64,000 bases of DNA, from assembly GCF_014207655.1 (NCBI RefSeq), contig NZ_JACHHJ010000006.1, positions 1-64,000 of the forward strand. Direction: 5' to 3'. Numbering within the stretch: the first letter of the stretch is position 1; each line of letters begins with the position of its first letter. The translations under genes were made by a program, and so were the position numbers. Shown here in pieces: positions 1 through 9,227 of the stretch. The notes beneath the pieces were generated by a model, which saw only the letters and a list, made by a program, of their open reading frames with translations, was not told where the DNA came from and did not search any database. The stretch is from Geomicrobium halophilum. Lineage in GTDB: Bacteria > Bacillota > Bacilli > Bacillales > Marinococcaceae.

Positions 1-431
1 CTCTTGGTGCCGAGGAGATTGGTCTAGTCGGCGGGTTTGAATATGTAGATCAGTTGTCTGATTCGGAAATTGATCGCAGTGTGGCCAATTTTAATATGGA
101 TATGGTTGGAACGGCCTGGGAACCGGCCACTCAATTATATGTAAATGTGGTAGATGGGCAACCGAATACGGTTTGGGAGCAGGCAGATTCAGCTGCCCAA
201 AGGTTAGATAACGACATCCTTTTCCTTTTCGAAAGAGGGGCGTCTGATCATGTTGCGTTTCATGAAGCGGGCATTGATGCTGCGAATTTTATCTGGAGGG
301 AACCTGGAACCCATGATTTAGAGCCTTGGTACCACACTCCGGAGGACACCATCGATAATGTGAGCCCTGAAAAGATTCAACAGGTCGGTGATCTCATCGA
401 TTCGGCAGTATCTGATCTTATTCTTTCATAG
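1..431 (+). CDS. M28-family zinc aminopeptidase/peptidase, C-terminal part
   Basis: The gene enters from the left edge; the frame is open from base 3 and ends at TAA-adjacent stop TAG near 431. The translated tail begins LGAEEIGLVGGFEYV, the typical M28 segment that carries the general-base and zinc-binding glutamates (GAEE..GL.GS..Y). Further on come NFNMDMVG and SDHVAFHEAGIDAANF, and then HTPEDTIDNVS, where the H of the HT..D motif is a family zinc ligand. These motifs are in the order and spacing expected for the second half of an M28 catalytic domain. It is probably exported like the three genes that follow, but the N-terminus is outside the window, so a signal peptide or extra domains cannot be judged. 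The TTG at 54 is an internal codon, not the start. It has no FIMAH tail, unlike its three downstream neighbours. Confidence 0.85.
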   Translation, partial: LGAEEIGLVGGFEYVDQLSDSEIDRSVANFNMDMVGTAWEPATQLYVNVVDGQPNTVWEQADSAAQRLDNDILFLFERGASDHVAFHEAGIDAANFIWREPGTHDLEPWYHTPEDTIDNVSPEKIQQVGDLIDSAVSDLILS

Positions 432-479
432 GACAACGCTTGGTTTTAAATAAAAAAGGATATCGGAGGTTATGATGCT

Positions 480-2711
480 ATGAAACTGGGAAAAACATCG
501 CTTTTGCTTTTCGCGGGTTTTCCTCTCGTTATTTCCCCCATACTTCAGAGCGGATCAACAGCATATGCACATGCGGGGTTATCGGAATTTCCAGATCCAG
601 TCGATGAAGAGTCCTGGGTATTGCCGAGGGATATGACGTGGGACGATTACCAACCAGTACCGGGGATTGATTGGCGGGATACGGAAATAGAAGCAGATCG
701 GGAAATCCGGGGGGCCCTAATACTTGTTGACTTCCCTGACCAGGAATTTATTTTGAGTCAGCCTGAAGGATCCGATCCGGCGGGAAATCCGATCGCTGCG
801 AGTGAAATTCCCGAGGAAGAGCTTGGGGAATGGTGGGAGGATTTCCTGAACACTCCTCAATCGCTTAATAACTACCGAACAGTCGATGAGTTTTGGCGAG
901 AAAATTCCTATGGGGGTTGGGCTGTAGAACTGGACGCCTTTGGCCCTTATACATTGGAACATAAGGAATTTCAGTATGGGCTCAACGAATTTGGGCAACA
1001 AGAAAATATGCCTGAAGGTTATAGCACACAACATTTGGTTCCTGATGCTCAGGAAGCAGCTCAAGAAGACATTGAAGCCTCTGGGGTGGACTATGACTTT
1101 GAATTCATTATCCATTCAGGTTATGATGAATCATCTCTTTGGCAGGAATTTGGGGAGATGATGTTCGAGTCCCCTGAGGACGTCACGGATGAATTCGGAT
1201 CACCTTTCGAAGATCACCCAAACTCGGCTACGACCCGTTATGTTGATTGGACCTCATGGTTTGCGGCTAAAAGTATTTGGTCTCATGCCTATCCGGGTGG
1301 ATCTGTCCAGGCTGAAAATAGCGGTCAATCTGTTTTTGCTCATGAATTTGGCCATATTGAAGGGCTGGGGGATAACTACAACAATCCATATGCTGACCCT
1401 GTATCCCGTTCCTATTCAGGACCTTGGGAACTTATGAGCCGGGGGGCTTTCAATGGACCAGGCGGCCCTCACACTCGTTGGATGATTCCGGCAACGGAAG
1501 GGTCCAGCGCACCTTCTCATCATATGCTCAGAAATAAAATTAAACAGGATTTCGTTACTGAAGGTGAAGATTACCTTGAGATTGATCGTGATGATCTGGC
1601 TGCAGAAGGGCCAGTGTTCCAGGATATTTTAGCGCGTGCCGTACCGTCAGGGCCTGAATTTAATCGCGATGAATTACACGGTATTAACATCACTATGGAT
1701 GAAGATTTGACGCCTAAAAATGATTTGGAGGATGATTGGCGCGCGGATATGCAAGCGGGCGAAGATTGGTACGATAACTACACGATTGAGGTAGTTGATC
1801 AGGTCGGCTTTGACTCCTTCCAGCCAGATGCGGGTGTGCTGCTCGCGAAGACGAAAGATGAAGAGAGGCCGCCGTTCATTTGGGCGATTGACGCTCATCC
1901 TGAGGATATCAACGAAGTGGATTTCGAAAGACCAGATGGAACAACGCAAATGCTTTCGAAGGGTGATTATCAACAGTTAGCTGATGCCCTCTTTAAAGCA
2001 GGAACTGCAGATGGGGTCGTTAGCGAATATAAAGATGAGCATAACCGCCTTCATTTTTATGTATTAGATAAAAATTATGATGAAGATGGGGCTCTTTCTT
2101 ATCGTACAGCTGTCCGTCATATGGATGAAGCTGGCCCATATGAACGTGGTGTAGATGTGGACAAGAATACCGTTGTACGAGCCGAACCCGGGCGAGTAGC
2201 AGAGTATAACTTCAGTGTGACCAATAATGGCGAAGAGACAGACTTGATTCGTCTTAGTGTCGACATTGAAGATGAATGGGAGTACATGTTAGAGCATGAC
2301 GTTATTGAAGTAGAGGCTGGAGAATCGGTTGATGTTCCGGTATACGTCGATCTTCCCGAACATGAACAAGTTCCTTCTCAACTAACGTTCACTGCCACCT
2401 CTGAGACCGATGCAGAACAAGCAGCATCCGTCGATCGCGGCGCTGGAGTAAGTGCAGCGAGTATGGAGGCACTTGTTGAACAATATGAAGAGGAGGGAGT
2501 GTTTGAAAATAGTCAAGCTCCCCGTTCCTTAACGCGGCATTTAACTGCAGTGAGTCATTATGAAGAGCAAGGTGACACAGAAAAAGTGATCACTCACATG
2601 GAAGGTTTTAAAGATTTGCTCGATCATCAGCTAGATAATGTGCTGATTTCTCAAGAAGCGTTTGACACGCTCTATATGTATACAAATGAATTGATCGAGA
2701 AGTTAGATTAG
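480..2711 (+). CDS. Secreted M6-family (immune inhibitor A-like) metalloprotease with FIMAH tail
   Basis: A 743-residue exported zinc protease. Residues 1-30 form a signal peptide (Lys, hydrophobic stretch, small residues). The M6 catalytic domain spans roughly 60-340 with the zinc motif HEFGH at about residue 288, followed by GLGDNYN and WELMSRG, which fit the metzincin-like third ligand and Met-turn region of M6 enzymes. Residues about 560-650 look like an immunoglobulin-like NPCBM-associated/COG1470-type beta-sandwich (EYNFSVTNNGEETDLIRLSV). The last 80 residues are a FIMAH domain (LTRHLTAVSHYEEQG, THMEGFKDLLDHQ, ISQEAFDTL). The start at 480 is preceded by GGAGG at 465-469. The protein is strongly acidic, as in salt-adapted secretomes. 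InhA-type enzymes degrade host or environmental proteins; the actual substrate is unknown. It is followed by a hairpin, so it may be its own transcription unit. Confidence 0.9.
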   Translation: MKLGKTSLLLFAGFPLVISPILQSGSTAYAHAGLSEFPDPVDEESWVLPRDMTWDDYQPVPGIDWRDTEIEADREIRGALILVDFPDQEFILSQPEGSDPAGNPIAASEIPEEELGEWWEDFLNTPQSLNNYRTVDEFWRENSYGGWAVELDAFGPYTLEHKEFQYGLNEFGQQENMPEGYSTQHLVPDAQEAAQEDIEASGVDYDFEFIIHSGYDESSLWQEFGEMMFESPEDVTDEFGSPFEDHPNSATTRYVDWTSWFAAKSIWSHAYPGGSVQAENSGQSVFAHEFGHIEGLGDNYNNPYADPVSRSYSGPWELMSRGAFNGPGGPHTRWMIPATEGSSAPSHHMLRNKIKQDFVTEGEDYLEIDRDDLAAEGPVFQDILARAVPSGPEFNRDELHGINITMDEDLTPKNDLEDDWRADMQAGEDWYDNYTIEVVDQVGFDSFQPDAGVLLAKTKDEERPPFIWAIDAHPEDINEVDFERPDGTTQMLSKGDYQQLADALFKAGTADGVVSEYKDEHNRLHFYVLDKNYDEDGALSYRTAVRHMDEAGPYERGVDVDKNTVVRAEPGRVAEYNFSVTNNGEETDLIRLSVDIEDEWEYMLEHDVIEVEAGESVDVPVYVDLPEHEQVPSQLTFTATSETDAEQAASVDRGAGVSAASMEALVEQYEEEGVFENSQAPRSLTRHLTAVSHYEEQGDTEKVITHMEGFKDLLDHQLDNVLISQEAFDTLYMYTNELIEKLD

Positions 2712-2713
2712 AA

Positions 2714-2746
2714 GAAACGCCACCATTCTCTGTGGTTAGGCGTTTC
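2714..2746 (+). terminator. Hairpin after the M6 protease gene
   Basis: GAAACGCC pairs with GGCGTTTC, and inside it ACCA pairs with TGGT, making a long two-part stem directly after the stop codon. There is no clear T-tract after the second arm, so termination is plausible but may be weak. Confidence 0.45.
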
Positions 2747-2897
2747 TGCCACAGAGGATGCTATTTAACTATTAAATGAGGAAAATAAGTTGGTCACAAT
2801 AAATAGAAGCTTATCACATCGTCATGGACCTTCGAATGATTTGGTTAAGTTGTGTAATAGATGTTTCCAAACTTTAGGTAAGATGGAGGGGCATTAC

Positions 2898-4406
2898 ATG
2901 AAAAAGTGGTCAGTGATGGCTTTAGCAAGTGTATTTTTGGTGTCAACACTATCAGCGACTGCGGCTAACGATGTTGGTGGGGAGAACCAAGATACGAATA
3001 ACCCTGAGGATTTGCAACTCGGTGTTGATGTATTACTTGAAGATGAACTGGATGAGATTAAGGATAAAAACGTCGGTTTGATTACAAACCCTACAGGGGT
3101 CAATCAAAACTTAAACAGTATTGTGGATGTATTGCACCAGCATCAGGACGTTAACCTTGTGTCGTTGTATGGTCCGGAACATGGTGTGAGGGGAGACGCT
3201 CAGGCAGGGGATGATGTCGAATATTATATTGACGAAAGGACAGGCCTTCCGGTTTACAGCTTGTATGGAGATACAAGAAAGCCAACACCAGCAATGTTAG
3301 AAGATGTGGATATTCTCCTGTTCGACATTCAGGATGTAGGTGCCCGTTTTTACACTTACATCTACACCATGGCTTATGCCATGGAAGCAGCTGGTGAGAA
3401 TGATATTGGGATGATGGTTCTCGATCGTCCTAACCCCCTTAGTGGTTTGGGTGTAGAAGGGCCGGTGCTTGAACCGGAATATTCTTCGTTTGTTGGGATG
3501 TACCCGATTCCTTTGCACCACGGAATGACTGTTGGCGAATTAGCCATGTTATTCAATGAAGAGTTCAATCTTGACGCTGACCTTACCGTTGTGGAAATGG
3601 AAGGCTGGGAGCGTGAGATGTACTATGATGACACACCACTTGAATGGGTGCTCCCGTCTCCGAATATGCCCACATTCGACACGTCCATCGTTTACCCTGG
3701 AGCTGCCCTTATTGAAGGAACGAATGTATCGGAAGGAAGAGGCACAACGAAGCCATTTGAACTGATCGGGGCGCCATTCATTGATGGCACAGAGCTGGCA
3801 GAAGACTTAAATGCACTAGATCTCCCTGGCGTTCAATTTAGGGCCGCGTATTTTACCCCTATGTTCTCGAAACATGAGGGAGAGCTTTCCGGTGGAATTG
3901 AGATTCATGTCCAGGATCTCGAAGAATATGAACCCATTGAGACAGGACTCCACATCGTGAAAATGATTCATGATACCTACCCGGATGAATTTGAATTTAC
4001 GGACTTCTTCGACAGTTTGATCGGAAATAGCTGGATTCGTGAGGAACTGGAAAACGGGACAGCAATCGAAGAAATTACCGGGATGTGGGAAGAAGAATTA
4101 GAAGAATTTAAACAAACAAGAATCGACTATCTTCTTTACTTTGATGGTGTATCAGAAATAAAAGCCCTTGTAGAGGATTATGTGGAGCAGGGAGCATTTG
4201 CTAACGAAGAAGCTGCGCGTGCATGGCTGAATCACATGACTACCGTGGAACGTTTTGAACAGCAAGGGAACATGGGAAAAGTCGTCGAACACATGGAAAG
4301 CCTCTACCATTTACTCGATCACCAGCAGGAAAATGATCTGATTTCCGAAGATGCGTATCACACACTCAAGGAAGATGTAGATACCTTCATGATGCAGTGG
4401 CAATGA
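2898..4406 (+). CDS. namZ: Exported exo-beta-N-acetylmuramidase NamZ/YbbC-type (DUF1343) with FIMAH tail
   Basis: A 502-residue protein with signal peptide MKKWSVMALASVFLVSTLS at the chosen start. The ATG at 2898 has GATGGAGGGG just upstream; an upstream TTG at 2790 would add 36 residues without hydrophobic character and with no ribosome binding site. Residues about 35-400 carry the DUF1343/NamZ signature in order: GLITNPTGVN, LYGPEHGVRGDAQAG, LLFDIQDVGARFYTYIYTM, VLDRPNPL, EGTNVSEGRGTTKPFELIG. B. subtilis YbbC (NamZ) is an exo-acting muramidase that removes terminal MurNAc from peptidoglycan fragments during wall turnover. The C-terminal 80 residues form a FIMAH domain like those of both neighbours; this is not part of the standard two-domain NamZ. 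It is likely secreted and wall-associated. The NagZ and AmiE partners seen next to YbbC in B. subtilis are absent here. Confidence 0.88.
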   Translation: MKKWSVMALASVFLVSTLSATAANDVGGENQDTNNPEDLQLGVDVLLEDELDEIKDKNVGLITNPTGVNQNLNSIVDVLHQHQDVNLVSLYGPEHGVRGDAQAGDDVEYYIDERTGLPVYSLYGDTRKPTPAMLEDVDILLFDIQDVGARFYTYIYTMAYAMEAAGENDIGMMVLDRPNPLSGLGVEGPVLEPEYSSFVGMYPIPLHHGMTVGELAMLFNEEFNLDADLTVVEMEGWEREMYYDDTPLEWVLPSPNMPTFDTSIVYPGAALIEGTNVSEGRGTTKPFELIGAPFIDGTELAEDLNALDLPGVQFRAAYFTPMFSKHEGELSGGIEIHVQDLEEYEPIETGLHIVKMIHDTYPDEFEFTDFFDSLIGNSWIREELENGTAIEEITGMWEEELEEFKQTRIDYLLYFDGVSEIKALVEDYVEQGAFANEEAARAWLNHMTTVERFEQQGNMGKVVEHMESLYHLLDHQQENDLISEDAYHTLKEDVDTFMMQWQ

Positions 4407-4438
4407 TAGGAAAAAGGGGCTTTCTAGATTCCCTGGAT

Positions 4439-4471
4439 CTTTTACCTTATGGTCGGTATGCCAGGTAAAAG
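4439..4471 (+). terminator. Hairpin after the NamZ gene
   Basis: CTTTTACC pairs with GGTAAAAG over a 17-base loop, 32 bases after the stop codon. No T-run follows on the plus strand, so its role as a terminator is uncertain. Confidence 0.35.
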
Positions 4472-4625
4472 CAAGAGACTAAGCAATAGTGGTGGAAGGG
4501 TTTATAGGTGCTTTCTCTGATCACTAACGAAGCTTTGGCAAACTACAGCACCAAGGGAAAGCACTCGTTACAAAACTAGTGCACCGTGCCAGAAGTTGTT
4601 ACTTCATTCGGCTATGCTGTGCCCC

Positions 4626-4718
4626 GCGCCGAAAACATTCCCCAAGCGCCGAATAATATGCCCAGTGCGCCGAATAAACGTGTTGTTGCGCCGAAAAACC
4701 TATCCCCCGCACCGAATC
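4626..4718. repeat. Five phased GCGCCGAA repeats, 20-21 bp period
   Basis: GCGCCGAA (last copy GCACCGAA) starts at 4626, 4646, 4667, 4688 and 4709, so the period is 20, 21, 21, 21. The bases after each core are AT-rich (AAAA, TAAT, TAAA, AAAA, TCCG), and the remaining 8-9 bases differ between copies. An inverted half-copy TTCGGC lies at 4607-4612. The rest of the 4407-4856 gap holds no gene that I can support. Confidence 0.8.
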
Positions 4719-4856
4719 CGGTTTAGACGCACTCGACCATTCGTTTAAGGAATTCTCAATGGACGGAAAAGAAACTTTTGAAACATTGCACTTGTAAGCT
4801 CACAATCTTAGAAACTATTCTCTTTAATGTTTAAAAAGGGTAAAGGTGGTTTTGAA

Positions 4857-7010
4857 ATGACCAAGCGATATTTTTCCAAGTCTATGATGATGGCGTTTGC
4901 ACTTGCTTTTGCGTCTTCATCGTTCTTCCCTGCTGTGTCTTCAGCTGAACAAAATCAGGATATAACAGATAAAAGGGTGACTCACCTTATCGAGGATGGA
5001 GTCACTCAACCTCATTTTTCTTATGAAGATGCGGTTAGGGAGACGGTATACGTTGATACTGATTTGGATACGAATGGCGATGGAAACAATGATCAAATTG
5101 CAGCGGATATTATTCGTCCTGCCGAAAGTGAAGAAGGTCTTGATGTCCCCGTCATAATGATTGCCAGTCCTTATAATGAAAGTCTGGGACGAGGAGAAGA
5201 ATCGGAGCTCAAAGAATATGAAGATGGCGCGCCGGTGAAGTTTCCATTATACTATGACAATTACTTTGTTCCACGTGGTTATGCAGTTATTCATGTGGAT
5301 ATGGTAGGTACGAGTCTATCAGATGGCTGTCCGACGACGGGTGGCTTTGAAGAAACAGAGAGTGTAACAGCCGTGATTGATTGGCTTAATGGCAGAGCAG
5401 ATGCTAGTAATGAGGAAGGTGGGGATGTCAACGCTGATTGGAGTACTGGAAAAGTAGGGATGTACGGGAAATCCTATGACGGAACTTTAGCAAATGCAGC
5501 TGCTGCAACAGGTGTAGAAGGGCTTGAAACAATTATTCCTGTTACAGCGATCAGCAGTTGGTATGATTACTATCGTTCCAATGGTCTCCTTTATTTCTAT
5601 AACGGTCCGAATGGCCTGGCAAACAGAGTAGTCAATTCTGAGCGGGAATCAGAATGCCAACCTGTATTCGATCAAATGGCTGAAGACATGGATGACGAAA
5701 GCGGCAATTTCAATGACTTTTGGGACGAGCGCAGCTATTTAGATGATGCAGATAACGTTTCTGCCAGTGTTTTTCTGGTTCATGGTTTGAATGATTTGAA
5801 TGTAAAAACCAATCACTTCGGTCAATGGTGGGAAGAACTTGAGGAACATGATGTCGATCGAAAAATCTGGCTGACACAGACGGGCCATACTGAGCCTTTT
5901 GACTTTCGTCGTGAGGAGTGGGTCGACACGGTTCATCGTTGGTTCGATCATGAGCTGCTGGATATAGACAATGGCATCATGGACGAGCCTATGGCGGACG
6001 TAGAAAGGGCTGCCAGTGAATGGAAGACCTATGATTCTTGGCCAGATACAGAAGCATCCACAGTCCATTTAAACTTAGGGTCTGAAGATGGCGATCGTCC
6101 AGGCATCCTGACAGATGCTCCTGTTCAGGAAGGAGAAACGCAGAGCTTTACGAATGATCCACAATCAGAAAGCGAGCTCGTTGCTGACCCATTTGAAGAT
6201 AATGACAATCGATTAATATTCCTTTCCCCGGAACTTGAAGAGGAAGTACGATTCAGCGGTACCCCGAAAGTGGATATTAACGCTTCAGTGGATGGAGAAG
6301 CTATGAACCTAACAGCTTTAATTGTCGATTACGGAAAAGATGAACGAGTCGATCATCAAAGTGGTTCCGGGGGCATGGGTATGTTAGATGAAGTTGACTG
6401 TTGGGGAGAAAGTACCGAAAGAGACAATGCCTGTTATCACAAACATGAAATCTTAACCCATGAACAAGACTACGAAATTGTCTCACGAGGATGGATGGAC
6501 GCTCAGAACTATGAATCTGTATGGGAAAGCCGCCCACTTACACCTGGCGAAAACTATGAATTCCGTTGGAACACAATGACACATGATTACGCTTTTAAAC
6601 CTGGCCACCGTATTGGCATTATCATTGCCGGCAGCAACACCACTTATACCGTGCCAAATGAAGATGAAATAGACATTGAAGTCAACCTTGGAGAAAGCCA
6701 CATTGAACTTCCGGTTGTGGGTGGTGAACAGGCGATTGATTTTGGACTCAGTGCAGCCGGTATACAGGAAATTGTTGAGCAATTTAATGAAGATGGAGAA
6801 CTTGAAGATGAAGAAACCGTTCGTTCCTTAAATCTTCATTTAACCTCAGTGAGCCATTATGAAGAACAGAGAGAAGCAGAAAAGGTCGTGCAGCACATGG
6901 GAGGTTTTAAGGATCTATTGAATAATCAACTAGAAAATGAATTAATCTCTGAAACAGTGTTTGATCATCTCAACGCTCAAGCTGATGCTTTGATTAACAA
7001 ATGGGAATAG
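4857..7010 (+). CDS. Secreted S15/CocE-type X-Pro dipeptidyl-peptidase with FIMAH tail
   Basis: A 717-residue exported alpha/beta-hydrolase. The ATG at 4857 is preferred over 4827 because AAAGGTGG lies 7 bases before it and the signal peptide (MTKRYFSKSMMMAFALAFAS...) then starts correctly. The S15 catalytic domain spans about 60-370: GKSYDG puts the nucleophile at Ser206, VHGLNDLNV gives Asp313, and TGHTEPF gives His344. Residues about 390-620 fit the jelly-roll PepX_C domain (RFSGTPKVDINASV). The last 80 residues are a FIMAH domain (LHLTSVSHYEEQ, QHMGGFKDLLNNQ). The family removes X-Pro dipeptides from peptides; some relatives are cocaine- or acyl-esterases, so substrate class is family-level only. 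It would complement the M6 and M28 peptidases upstream in scavenging extracellular protein. Confidence 0.88.
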   Translation: MTKRYFSKSMMMAFALAFASSSFFPAVSSAEQNQDITDKRVTHLIEDGVTQPHFSYEDAVRETVYVDTDLDTNGDGNNDQIAADIIRPAESEEGLDVPVIMIASPYNESLGRGEESELKEYEDGAPVKFPLYYDNYFVPRGYAVIHVDMVGTSLSDGCPTTGGFEETESVTAVIDWLNGRADASNEEGGDVNADWSTGKVGMYGKSYDGTLANAAAATGVEGLETIIPVTAISSWYDYYRSNGLLYFYNGPNGLANRVVNSERESECQPVFDQMAEDMDDESGNFNDFWDERSYLDDADNVSASVFLVHGLNDLNVKTNHFGQWWEELEEHDVDRKIWLTQTGHTEPFDFRREEWVDTVHRWFDHELLDIDNGIMDEPMADVERAASEWKTYDSWPDTEASTVHLNLGSEDGDRPGILTDAPVQEGETQSFTNDPQSESELVADPFEDNDNRLIFLSPELEEEVRFSGTPKVDINASVDGEAMNLTALIVDYGKDERVDHQSGSGGMGMLDEVDCWGESTERDNACYHKHEILTHEQDYEIVSRGWMDAQNYESVWESRPLTPGENYEFRWNTMTHDYAFKPGHRIGIIIAGSNTTYTVPNEDEIDIEVNLGESHIELPVVGGEQAIDFGLSAAGIQEIVEQFNEDGELEDEETVRSLNLHLTSVSHYEEQREAEKVVQHMGGFKDLLNNQLENELISETVFDHLNAQADALINKWE

Positions 7011-7057
7011 TTCATAGATGTATTTTTTGAACAGATGAATGCTCTAATCCTAAAATA

Positions 7058-7088
7058 ATCCCGTATCACTTTAAAAGTGGTACGGGAT
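7058..7088. terminator. Terminator between convergent genes
   Basis: ATCCCGTA plus TCAC pairs with GTGG plus TACGGGAT around a short AT loop, and CGCTTGTTTT follows on the plus strand. It sits between the S15 gene and the leftward GMC oxidoreductase gene and could serve the S15 gene. Confidence 0.7.
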
Positions 7089-7159
7089 CGCTTGTTTTAA
7101 GTTGATTTTAACGATTCAAAGTGGGGGTTGAAATTCAGCTTTTGCGAAAGTCTTTCATA

Positions 7160-8914
7160 TCAGGCTTTTCGATTTATCTTTGTTTCTTCTCGTTTGACTA
7201 GCAAACCGCCGCCATTGTCCAGGTATTGCTCAATCCCGTCGGCAGCTCGGTATGCCATAGCACCAACGGTTTTGGTCGGGTGATAATTGGGGAAGTGAGG
7301 ATATGCGGATGCTCCCACGACAAACAAATTCTCAGCATCCCACATTTGTAAATAGCTATTGACTGCTGATGTTTCCGGATCATTACCCATAATAACGCCG
7401 CCGGCATAATGGGCACCAATGTACGCGTTGCTAAAGTGTTCAGGGACTTCATCGACATCAACAATATCTGCCCCCATCTCTTCTGCCACTTCTCTACATT
7501 TATCGATCCCGAAACACGAAAGGTTTCGATCTTGATCGGTATATTCGTTGGTGACACGTAGGAGTGGATCCCCGTAAAAATCCGTATAGGTAGGATCAAG
7601 ATCCAAATAATTATGATACCAAGGCATAACCCCATGTTGAAAGCGCAAGTAGATATTTCGATTAGCATAAAACAAAGACTTCTCTTTAAACTCCCGCCCC
7701 CAAGATGGGGTGCCGTTTGGAACACTATTACTTTCGATGGGTCTGTCTCCGTATTGTCTAACCTCAACATGCCCCCCGTGAATAAAATCAAGGTCCGTAT
7801 GGTCGATACTATCTCCACTATAATCATCGAAGGTAGCCCCTAAACCACCAGCTCCCATATAGAGGTTGAACTTTTTATCATTAAAAAATGCTCTAGCTCC
7901 TAAAAAATTAACGGAGAATTGCCCGGTAAAGTTTTTACCGATCACACCCTGTCGTGTGTCAGGATTATAAGGTGTACCAATTTCTGAGAGTAATAAAAGA
8001 CGTGTATTCGTAAATGTAAAACCGGCTAGTACAACGACATCCGCTGGTTGTTCATATTCGTTTCCGGTAGCTGTATCCACATAAATAACCCCGGTAGCTT
8101 GATTACCATCATAGAGTACTCTTCGAACATTTGATTTCGCTCGTAATTCAAAGTTACCGGTTTCACGAGCAGTCGGGAGCACAGTTACGAGTGGATCTGC
8201 CTTTGCACCATAATCACAACCATATGAATCGCAAAAAGCACAATACTGGCATTGAGCAATCGTCTGTCCGTCCGGATTTTCATAGAACTCTGTAATGTTG
8301 GCCGATGGTTGTGCATAGGGGTGATAACCGAGGTTTTCTGCCGCCTCCTTAAATAAACGAAGATTAGGGGTTTCAACCATCGGGGGATTAGGATAATCTT
8401 CTGATCGATAGGGGCCAATAGGATTAGGCTCCCCAGATATTCCCGCGGTTTTTTCAAAGCGAGTATAATATTCTTCAAATTCGTCGTATGTAATCCCCCA
8501 ATCCTGGATCGTCATCCCTTCTGGAATTTTATCTTCCCCATAACGATCAACTGTACGGCTGTAGATTTCGAAATCATAGGGTAGGAACCGGAACGTAGCA
8601 CCTGCCCAATGTACACTTCCGCCCCCCATATCATTTCCAACGATCATGCTATCTTGCATTCTTACCGGCAGGGCGGTAATATCCCTTTTATGCCGGGAGG
8701 TGACGGTTTCCTTTGATAAATTCTGCATCATTTCATAACGTGTTGAGAAACGTAGCTCATCTTTTACGTGAATGTAATCTTCGATCGATTTTTCATCGCC
8801 TCGTTCTAAACAGACGACTTGATATCCTGCTTTTGCCATTTCTGCACTAACAATCCCGCCTGCCCAGCCACTTCCGACGACGAGTACATCGACTTTATCT
8901 AATTGTGTCGGCAT
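7160..8914 (-). CDS. GMC-family FAD oxidoreductase (gluconate 2-dehydrogenase flavoprotein type)
   Basis: A 584-residue flavoprotein. The N-terminal VDVLVVGSGWAGG...CLERG is the FAD dinucleotide-binding fold, GGGSVHWAGATFRFLP is the GMC/gluconate dehydrogenase signature, and NYHPTKTVGAMAYRAADGI is the C-terminal FAD-binding segment with the catalytic His region. A cysteine cluster CQYCAFCDSYGC (C-x2-C-x2-C-x4-C) occurs at about residue 220, as in membrane-linked sugar/polyol dehydrogenases of this group. Such enzymes oxidise gluconate, 2-ketogluconate, fructose or inositol-type substrates and usually work with a small exported subunit 3 that carries the signal peptide. No subunit 3 gene lies on either side here, and this protein has no signal peptide. 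It appears monocistronic, and its substrate cannot be assigned. Confidence 0.82.
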   Translation of the reverse strand: MPTQLDKVDVLVVGSGWAGGIVSAEMAKAGYQVVCLERGDEKSIEDYIHVKDELRFSTRYEMMQNLSKETVTSRHKRDITALPVRMQDSMIVGNDMGGGSVHWAGATFRFLPYDFEIYSRTVDRYGEDKIPEGMTIQDWGITYDEFEEYYTRFEKTAGISGEPNPIGPYRSEDYPNPPMVETPNLRLFKEAAENLGYHPYAQPSANITEFYENPDGQTIAQCQYCAFCDSYGCDYGAKADPLVTVLPTARETGNFELRAKSNVRRVLYDGNQATGVIYVDTATGNEYEQPADVVVLAGFTFTNTRLLLLSEIGTPYNPDTRQGVIGKNFTGQFSVNFLGARAFFNDKKFNLYMGAGGLGATFDDYSGDSIDHTDLDFIHGGHVEVRQYGDRPIESNSVPNGTPSWGREFKEKSLFYANRNIYLRFQHGVMPWYHNYLDLDPTYTDFYGDPLLRVTNEYTDQDRNLSCFGIDKCREVAEEMGADIVDVDEVPEHFSNAYIGAHYAGGVIMGNDPETSAVNSYLQMWDAENLFVVGASAYPHFPNYHPTKTVGAMAYRAADGIEQYLDNGGGLLVKREETKINRKA

Positions 8915-9130
8915 TTTACCCTCCTGAAAAAGATGATTGGTTAACTATTAATATCATAGATATTTTTCCTAATAAGGATATCAGTTGTAGTATATCTGGG
9001 GGTTGTTAAAATGATGCATTAACTCCAAAATTTATTTAAAGGATTTAGACGCAAAATGGGGGTACAGTTTTTTCTAGAGGGAGATATGTCACTGTTGATT
9101 TAATGGAGTAACCAAAGATACTGTTTTTAC

Positions 9131-9159
9131 TTGATTCACGAACATTAGTTCTGTATAAT
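9131..9159 (+). promoter_or_regulatory. Sigma-A-type promoter for the coiled-coil gene
   Basis: TTGATT at 9131-9136 and TATAAT at 9154-9159 are separated by exactly 17 bases, about 70 bases before the coiled-coil start codon. The -10 box is a perfect consensus match. The rest of the 8915-9227 gap holds nothing else I can name. Confidence 0.65.
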
Positions 9160-9227
9160 ATAATTATAGTACCTGTAGCTTTAAGGTTTGCTTTTTAATT
9201 GATCCATACGTTTGAAGGGGGAAATTG

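Noticed and set aside
4626-4718. CRISPR array
   Set aside because: Cores of 8-10 bases and spacers of 11-12 bases are far too short, and no cas genes are present.
7198-7827. 209-residue minus-strand frame
   Set aside because: Alternative frame of the GMC oxidoreductase gene on the same strand; low-complexity Ile/Thr-rich product without motifs.
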